From contig OU452235.1 of the NCBI GenBank assembly GCA_911728455.2, forward strand, positions 9,106,351 through 9,170,350: a stretch of 64,000 bases of DNA, read 5' to 3'. Shown one piece after another: positions 57,756 through 64,000 of the stretch (the stretch's first letter is position 1; each line of letters begins with the position of its first letter). The DNA comes from Marthasterias glacialis (Eukaryota; Echinodermata; Asteroidea; Forcipulatida; Asteriidae). Made by a program: the position numbers and the translations under genes. The notes beneath the pieces were generated by a model. It was not told the origin of the DNA and made no database searches. It worked only from the letters and a program-made list of their open reading frames with translations.

Positions 57756-57954
57756 AGAGGCGTAACCAGACATTTTCATACGGGGACAGCTGGGGCAAAT
57801 ACGTAGTGCGCGCGTGTGTGTGGGTGTGTGGGGGGACTATTTTATTAATCGAACTACATGTATTCATTTGTGTTGGAGCTCACTTGGCGGGTTGGGGAAA
57901 GAGGGGGCAAGGGTCTGAGCGGGTGCCCCCGCCCCCGCCGGTTACACCACTGTT
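57756..57954. repeat. Inverted-repeat element, GGCGTAACCAG type
   Basis: The ends AGAGGCGTAACCAG and CCGGTTACACCACTG are approximate inverted repeats around G/C-rich sequence. Similar to 16885-17235. Confidence 0.5.
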
Positions 57955-58195
57955 AAACATTATGTTGATGTCAAATGCAAATTATTTTTTGACATATGGC
58001 GGGTGAGTACTGAGTAGGTATATCATTATTTTGCATACTTATTTCACAAACAATTCGTTGCTGGCTCTATTTGGGTTTATTTAATTATTATCGATTATAG
58101 TTTTAAACTTTGTTTTTAAACTGACATATAACACAATACGAAAGAATAAACAACAGATCAGAGGCATTATAGGGTTTGATTGAGGAATGGTTTTA

Positions 58196-59715
58196 TTAAT
58201 GAATTTCTTCAGAAAGACGAATGTGTCTTTGGGCCAGGAATGCACATAACTCAGCAACAATGGGCATCATCCATCTGGGATGTCGATACAGTTCCTTCAC
58301 AGCTCTGTATGTCTTGAAGTAGGAAATGGCATGTTCTACATGGATTCGACATCGAGCGTGCTCCTCATTGAATATATGCATGGCTGTCTGGTCATCTATA
58401 TCAGCAACTTGCCGGATCTGATCTCTGCGGAATTTGGTCATGATGGGATATCTGTTGGCATATCCATTGTCTCCAAGTAGATACGCCTCCTCAGGGAAAG
58501 GCAGATCGAGCCCTGGTCCTATTCTTGGCATCAAAGTGTACTGACTTGCATCATTCATGCGTCCCAGGAAGCCACTCTGGACATACGGTATGTTACGATT
58601 GTTGTCGATTACAATCTAAAAGGAGAAAACAAAGAACATTACCACATTAGACACAGAGACCGAAATGACAAGTTTACAATTAATGTACTGTGTGAAATAT
58701 ATCGTACAATCACTGATCATGTTCAAAAGTTGTTTATATGAAGAAAAAAAACCCGAAAATCTCCAACTCTTGCAGCAAACAGTCCTGCGAAAATCCGCGA
58801 TATTTTTCCCAGATTAGGCCTATAAACCGAAAAATATTAAATTTATATTGAGGCCTTTGTATCATTTTTTAAATATGATGTCAATTTTTTATGGAAAATG
58901 AACAAAGACTTCTGAATGATACTTTCACTTTAGATGGTACAATTTATGTTGTTGGGCCCATTTTCCAGGTTCCATTGTTTAGTTGATACAGCTCGGAATA
59001 TATTTGTTCATAACACTATGGTTTGCCATTTTCTGACTAGAGCAAAGGTTATGATAATTGGATTTAAATGAGGCTATAAAAATCATTAGTATTTACCTGG
59101 GTACTCATGCAATATGGTATTTTATGCGCCATAAAACATCGGCCACCGACCTCTGAGCTGTAACCAGTGTTCAGTTGTAGGCCAGGAAACTTTAGAATTA
59201 AAGTAATACCAAAGTAACGGGATAATAACATAAAGGTCCCTTGCAATGGCTGCTTGAGAAATGTTAATTAAACTGGACAAAACGTCATATGTAGGATACT
59301 GGCGCAACCAAATCATGGCCATCAAAACCCTGTTCCTCGGAGAGTGTCGATGTTGCCTTCCACGCCCTTGGTTGACGAGCATCGGCTCCAAATCAGCAAT
59401 GATCTGCATCATGGACTCTGGTGTCTCTCCCGACATCCGGAAAAATCTCGGGGGATCTCTCTCCAAGTCAGCAAACAAATCTCGAGGGTCTACGTCATCT
59501 TGGTCTTGGAAATCAGGGAAAAGAAGATTGTACAATCTCGGTACGGGCAAAGGCAAACCAAAAATGCATGTGCAAAGGAAGAGTCGGAAAATGCTGCCAA
59601 ATGAATTCCACAGCAGTGACATGTCGTCGTCGGCAAAATACGGTGGTGTCGGTGGTATTGCTGACAAAATCTTGTAGCAAAGGTCGATGAACATAAATAC
59701 CACAACTGGATTCAT
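58196..59715 (-). pseudogene. PIF/Harbinger transposase, defective
   Basis: Exon 1 (59715-59097) encodes a HARBI1-like N-terminus: RMSGETPESMMQIIADLEPM, SPRNRVLMAMIWLRQYPTYD and SWPTTEHWLQLRGRWPMFYG. Then comes a TAA; an out-of-frame IPYCMSTQ leads to the donor GTAAAT. Exon 2 (58615-58196) continues IVIDNNRNIPYVQSGFLGRM, carries the second Asp in LLGDNGYANRYP and the Glu in RCRIHVEHAISYFK, and ends SEEIH-stop. The segment that should hold the first catalytic Asp and the following strand is deleted with a frame change, so the DDE triad is incomplete. It is unlikely to be active, though both exons remain well preserved. Confidence 0.82.
58640..59090. other. Intron of the transposase
   Basis: AT-rich sequence between GTAAAT (59096) and the acceptor at 58616-58617. 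Nothing else seen. Confidence 0.5.
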
Positions 59716-59859
59716 GGTGGAGGCGAACAGACACTCACTGCAGTAATAATGATCAGGTGTGCAATGAAACTGAATATTGGAGCTATAGACCAGACCAACT
59801 AACGCAGCAATGTGCTCAATAAACGACCCTTGAATTTCCCGGGAAAGAATTCTTTTGTG

Positions 59860-60339
59860 CTTTAACCCTCAGAGCAGCCACAAAAAAAAAATCACGCGGT
59901 TCATCCATAAGTCTTTTTTTTTATCCACCCAGTTTTTTTTACGTAAAACCCCCAACAGCAAGCCCAAACCTATTTTAATCTATATAATTAGTGAATTGGA
60001 GTGCCAGTCAAGACTTAGACTTGTGTTATTTATGTTATTTACGACCAGTAGTGCGGCGCAAGTTGTTTTCACAAAGTGCATACCACCCTGTCCCAAGGGA
60101 ATACTTGACACAAGGTCAATCAATTACTACACTGAGACAGGTGGCTGCTGTCTTTCAACACTCCTTACTCCGCACTGGTTAGGGTCTGTCCAATGGGAGT
60201 CTACAGGCTTGTGGGGTGTACCAGGGGTGAGGATTACATGGAATCTTGGCCTTATTGGCCCATTGAAAAAAAAAATTATGACCATATTTGGTAACCATTG
60301 GATTATTTTTTATCCTCGTGGCTGCTCGAAGAGTTAAAG
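59860..60339. mobile_element. Non-autonomous element of about 480 bp, copy B
   Basis: The ends CTTTAACCCTCAGAGCAGCC and GGCTGCTCGAAGAGTTAAAG are imperfect inverted repeats. The interior matches 35853-36320 in the same orientation. Confidence 0.8.
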
Positions 60340-60349
60340 AGTCTTTACA

Positions 60350-61190
60350 CTGAATGCTTACAGTGGTATGTTCTCACAAGCTGTATTTAAATAAGCGCGA
60401 ATAATGAATGCATAAAATATTCATTAATGGGCAGAAATTACAATGACGTAGTCGATGTGCTCACATACGATTGAATGAATGACATAAGGCGGGCCTTGTT
60501 TCGTCAAGTGTCTTCTGATTGGATGGTACCCGTGGAACGGTTTAACACGTACAATGAACCGTCTAAACGAAAGAACTCTAACGAGGCTGTGTGTGATTTG
60601 AATGAGGGTCCATTATGCCATACTATCATAACATGGCCGTCGTGTGTCTGTTTACATGTATATCCGCCTTACGACGTTGTGCTTTTTGATTGCTTCCTGA
60701 AGTACCAGACCAGCATCCTTCCATTTCCGCTCATGACGTCATTATGTTAAAGTTGTCAAATCAAGAGTTAAAGTGCAAGTTTTTCTAATAAAACCGTGTA
60801 CATATGAAGTGGTTCCTCGATAGTAAGAAGTACAGTGCGACAATGCGTCCTGTCCCGTGATTCATTTTTTTATTTATTATATTTATGTACACCAAGAACG
60901 TAGCTATAGTGACGTATTTCTCTTAAACATGTCCACGATTACTACGCCTCTGGTGTTGATTTTTATCACAACTTGTAATGTAGGATGTCATGTCAGGCAA
61001 ATTCGGGCACTGAACTCAATTGCTGGTTATTTCACTGATGGTTTAAAGTGTGTACCATCGAGTCAGGACCTTGCTGGGGGGGGGGGGGGATTGACTGGGG
61101 TAGGGTAAAACACCCCCACCCCCGAGGTGTTTCTTTTTTTATCTCACAACTTTTTGACCTTTTTAATGGTAATGCGATTGCGGCCTATAT
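60350..61190. other. Spacer with a G-tract
   Basis: ATCCAATCAGAAG words near 60510 (reverse) and near 55357 may mark flanks of the Harbinger region, but no clear terminal repeat was resolved. A G run lies at about 61076-61089. Confidence 0.3.
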
Positions 61191-61204
61191 GTAAGGGGTC
61201 CATA

Positions 61205-61300
61205 CTAGTGTTGTAGGTCTCGGACCCACTGGTCTCGGTCTCGGTCTTGGTCTTGGTCTTGGTCTCGTACGGCCGGTCTTGACTTCAACACTGGTCCATA
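61205..61300. repeat. GGTCTC/GGTCTT simple repeat
   Basis: Tandem GGTCTCGGTCTTGGTCTT hexamer-like units follow GTGTTGTAGGTCTCG. Confidence 0.6.
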
Positions 61301-61483
61301 CGTGCAGCTGACCTCAATACTCTCTCCAGTGCAAGCCGGACAGAAAAGGTCGTACTTCCGGACCACACAGTGATAGATTGTGTTAACACACTTTTCATCA
61401 CTTCTTGATTTGACAAGTAGATTGCCTATTAAAAAAAAGTTGAACCTACTGCAACTGTCTCTTCTTCTTCTGAACCGGGGATA

Positions 61484-61585
61484 GTGAAGAGACTGTCCAA
61501 CATCTTCAAGACATGGGTTTTCCCCAGAGAGAGATGGGGCGGGCTGTTTTAATCTCTAAAAATATCTTTGTAAAACCAACTATGA
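61484..61585 (+). other. Candidate exon with UBA-like peptide
   Basis: After a pyrimidine-rich tract and the acceptor-like GGGATAG, one frame reads EETVQHLQDMGFPQREMGRA then VLISKN. The LxxMGFPxxxxxxAL-like pattern resembles a UBA helix 1-loop-helix 2. A stop follows soon (PTMN-stop). This is speculative; no neighbouring exons were identified. Confidence 0.2.
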
Positions 61586-61897
61586 ACTGAGACTTCCATT
61601 ACAATGGGGATCCAGGTGAGTCAATGCTTTATTTTCCGCTGTAGGACAAAATAATTACTGTAAATGAAAAGTCGGTTGTCCGGTAGAAGGACTTAAAATA
61701 CTTTAACTTCAGCTGCCGGTACAAAGATCTAAAGCGTAAAGCCGTAACCACTTAACCATATCCCTGCTCGTGGTACATTTTCTTGTGAGTTGACCAACCA
61801 ATTTAAACCAGTAAACTGTCAGTGTTGTGTATGATGGCACACGTGTGCACAGAACTTAAACTGTGTAGGATCGATGCATTAACCTCACGATCTTAAA

Positions 61898-62360
61898 GTA
61901 CAGGCTGGTATAGTCTTTGTATCATTCAAAACCAGAGTGGTTGATAATAATGTTCAGACAGTATGACAGTTGACTATACTGTGTAAATGCCATCATGGTC
62001 ACCTGATATCGTATTACAGGCTAGCTTAGTTTATTTATAATTTAAATCAACACTGGGTGACATTCAATGGATATGCAGAAGGAGGGTTGACTGTGTACTT
62101 TATTGACACTGTCATCACATGATATTGTATTACAGGCTAGCATAATTCATCTAACAACCAAAACCAGAATGGATGATATTGAAGGGTCATGGTAGTAGGA
62201 GGCTTGACCGTGTACTGTTTAGTTGCATTCACCAAATGGTATCATACTGCAGTCTGGTATCCTAATGTGTCGTTCAAAACAACAATAGGTGATATTTAAA
62301 GGTTAGACAGTAGGCGGATTGACCTTCGACTGTAGATGCACTTACAACTTGATATCATAT
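61898..62360. repeat. Degenerate tandem repeat, four units of about 115-122 bp
   Basis: Each unit ends with CATGATATTGTATTACAGGC-like sequence and contains ATTCAAAACCAGA.TGG.TGA and TTGAC.GTGTACT. The copies have drifted but keep order and length. Confidence 0.65.
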
Positions 62361-62689
62361 TGCATGCTTACTCAACACAATGCATCGTTGCTACACACCA
62401 GTTCAATATGAGTGCTTTGGGGGTACCCCCTCTTCAATCCCAATCCCAAAATCATTTCTGGAAAAATAACACAATGCTGATCGTCTCTGCTAGGAATCAT
62501 GAAAGTTATTATGGCAAACATTGACAAGACCATATAAAATGTGTTTAAAAATTTAGGTGATTCACCAGCCGTTGGCGGGATCTTAACTTGTTTCCCTGCC
62601 AGATAAAATACAGCAGCGTATGGAATTCTATCTCTGTCATTTTAACGTCGCATGTATGGTGGGGATTGAAGTGTCCCTAGCAGCTCGCG

Positions 62690-63035
62690 CTGTCAACGGC
62701 GCATTGTCGCGTCAAGCCGTTGCATTGTCGCATCGTGACGTCGCATTGTCGCGTCGTGCCGTCCCATTGTCGCGTCTCGCCGTCGCATTGTCGCGTCGTG
62801 CCAACGCTTAGTCGCGTCGTGCCGTCGCATTGTCGCGTCGTGCTGTCGCATTGTCGCGTCGTGCCGTCGCGTTGTCGCCCGGAAGCAGTTTGACTGTGTT
62901 ATTCAGCATTTGAAGTGCGCCCTCTTTTTTCTAGCACTGAATAATACAGTAAAACTGCTTCCGGGCGACAAAGCGACAGCATGACGCGACTATACGACGG
63001 CACGACGCGACAATACGACGGCACGACGCGACAAT
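62690..63035. repeat. 21-bp minisatellite arranged as a large hairpin
   Basis: About nine GTCGCATTGTCGCGTCGTGC units run from 62690 to 62876. The inverted form (GACGGCACGACGCGACAATA) runs from 62970 to 63033. Between them is an inverted pair, GTCGCCCGGAAGCAGTTTG and CTGCTTCCGGGCGAC, around a centre near 62925. Likely a MITE whose arms acquired a minisatellite. Confidence 0.8.
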
Positions 63036-63589
63036 GCATTGGATGTGTTCCAATGGTCTATCACTGGATGTCTCTGTCAACCGTTTGGACGCATTACACG
63101 CTTCTCTGGCCTCAACCATTCTTACAATTTAACAGTTCTGAATTGCAGTGCGAAGATGTACTCTACAATTTTTTTCACGCACTGCTTCACTGTGGAACTT
63201 TTTACCCGTATCCTGTTTTGCTGCGAACTAGAATCTTTCTCAATTTAAGCAAAATGTGAACAGTTTTCTTTGCCCTAAATTTCTATGCTGTCTTTCTCTT
63301 AGCCCTCACCTATGATAACAATAATAACAAAAATAAAGACGTATTTTGTTTTGGTGGTTCGACGAGGTCGACGGGTTTTGTGGTGAGGACGGTATTGCGA
63401 TGATTCTTAAGATGGAATTCAGTCAGGAACAGGCAGTTCGAGCTCTCAAAGCTAGCATGGGTATCTTTCTTTTCAAAAGACAGTTCCGGCCTGTCAATTA
63501 AACTGTGCGAGTTGACCAATTGGATCACACCTTTTGGTCATGTGACCTTGGTCATACCACCATGGTATCTTTTCAATACGGGTGACTCA

Positions 63590-63951
63590 AATTACAGTGC
63601 GCCCTCTACAGTTGACCCTGGAGAGGCGACTTTCCCCAAAAGTGGTTATCCAAAAACTGTCGTTGTCACAGTCGTGAAACTTTTACACTTTTTTAAAATG
63701 GCTGACATGTGTCAAAAACAAAAATATTCAAAATATTACCATTTTACGACGTATAAACACAAAAAATGCTACCTGCTTCTTTGCAAACCACTACAAAAGT
63801 TAAGCAATCGGGTTGATACGGCTTGCGCTGCAAGTCAACTAAAACTTGTGTGGACATTTCCCCATGATGCATTGCCGAAATGACCTGTCCGGGGCAGACT
63901 CTACGTACAGGACGCACTGTATTATCGTAAACTTAACCTTTCGAAAGGTTA
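63590..63951. repeat. Dispersed repeat shared with 46340-46760
   Basis: GCGCCCTCTACAGTTGACC, TTTGCAAACCACTACAAAAG and GCGCTGCAAGTCAACTAAAA recur, ending at the SINE head. Confidence 0.65.
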
Positions 63952-64000
63952 TGGAGTGTCGAGGCCAAGCGGTCTAGTATATCGGACTCAAGTTCTGGTG
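63952..64000 (+). repeat. tRNA-Leu/Ser-like SINE, cut by window end
   Basis: GTGTCGAGGCCAAGCGGTCT and GGACTCAAGTTCTGGTG match the SINE head at 46761. The rest lies outside the window. Confidence 0.6.

Noticed and set aside
62620-62811. Open frame encoding ALSRRAV-type repeats
   Set aside because: The peptide periodicity comes from the 21-bp minisatellite; there are no start context, domain or splice signals.

Overview
The window is animal nuclear DNA. Genes are split by GT-AG introns and sit in AT-rich sequence full of short inverted-repeat transposons, tRNA-derived SINEs, decayed LINEs and a Harbinger element. The gene content (MASP-type proteases, a C1q-domain collagen) and the very frequent TAGGCCTA-type words suggest a marine invertebrate deuterostome, most likely an echinoderm such as a sea star. 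The species is an inference. The clear genes are spliced, so most were rebuilt exon by exon from splice sites, reading phase and domain content.

Layout. 1-10.4 kb: no convincing gene; SINE and LINE remnants, hairpin elements and a long-armed MITE. 10.46-19.94 kb, + strand: MASP-like gene 1, with CUB-EGF-CUB-CCP-CCP-trypsin-like protease in eleven exons; only the small first exon is missing. 20-21.6 kb: the convergent 3' ends of the two protease genes, with a MITE between them. 21.63-37.78 kb, - strand: MASP-like gene 2, complete from a 20-nt first coding exon to the stop. It has two copies of the CCP2 + protease-start exon pair upstream of one shared protease C-terminus, and a 500-N assembly gap beside the second copy. 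35.8-37.1 kb: MITEs, one carrying an inverted minisatellite. 38.4-41.1 kb: decayed CR1/L2-type LINE, - strand. 43.3-54.6 kb: a tandemly duplicated block. One copy holds an intact single-exon collagen/C1q gene (51.6-52.4 kb); the other holds a broken copy (43.5-43.8 kb). 55.9-59.8 kb: Harbinger transposon with an intact Myb-like two-exon gene and a defective transposase. 59.8-64 kb: MITEs, tandem repeats, a minisatellite hairpin and the start of a SINE.

How the genes could work together. The C1q-domain protein has an N-terminal cysteine cluster, a collagen stalk with one interruption, and just after it the motif PGKQGP. This fits the O-G-K-X-G-P consensus through which vertebrate MBL and ficolins bind MASPs. 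Two MASP-like zymogens lie 14-42 kb away. The locus therefore looks like a linked complement lectin-pathway module: a recognition collagen next to candidate partner proteases, one of which may make two protease isoforms by choosing between duplicated exons. Linkage and motifs are seen in the sequence; the interaction and the alternative splicing are inference.
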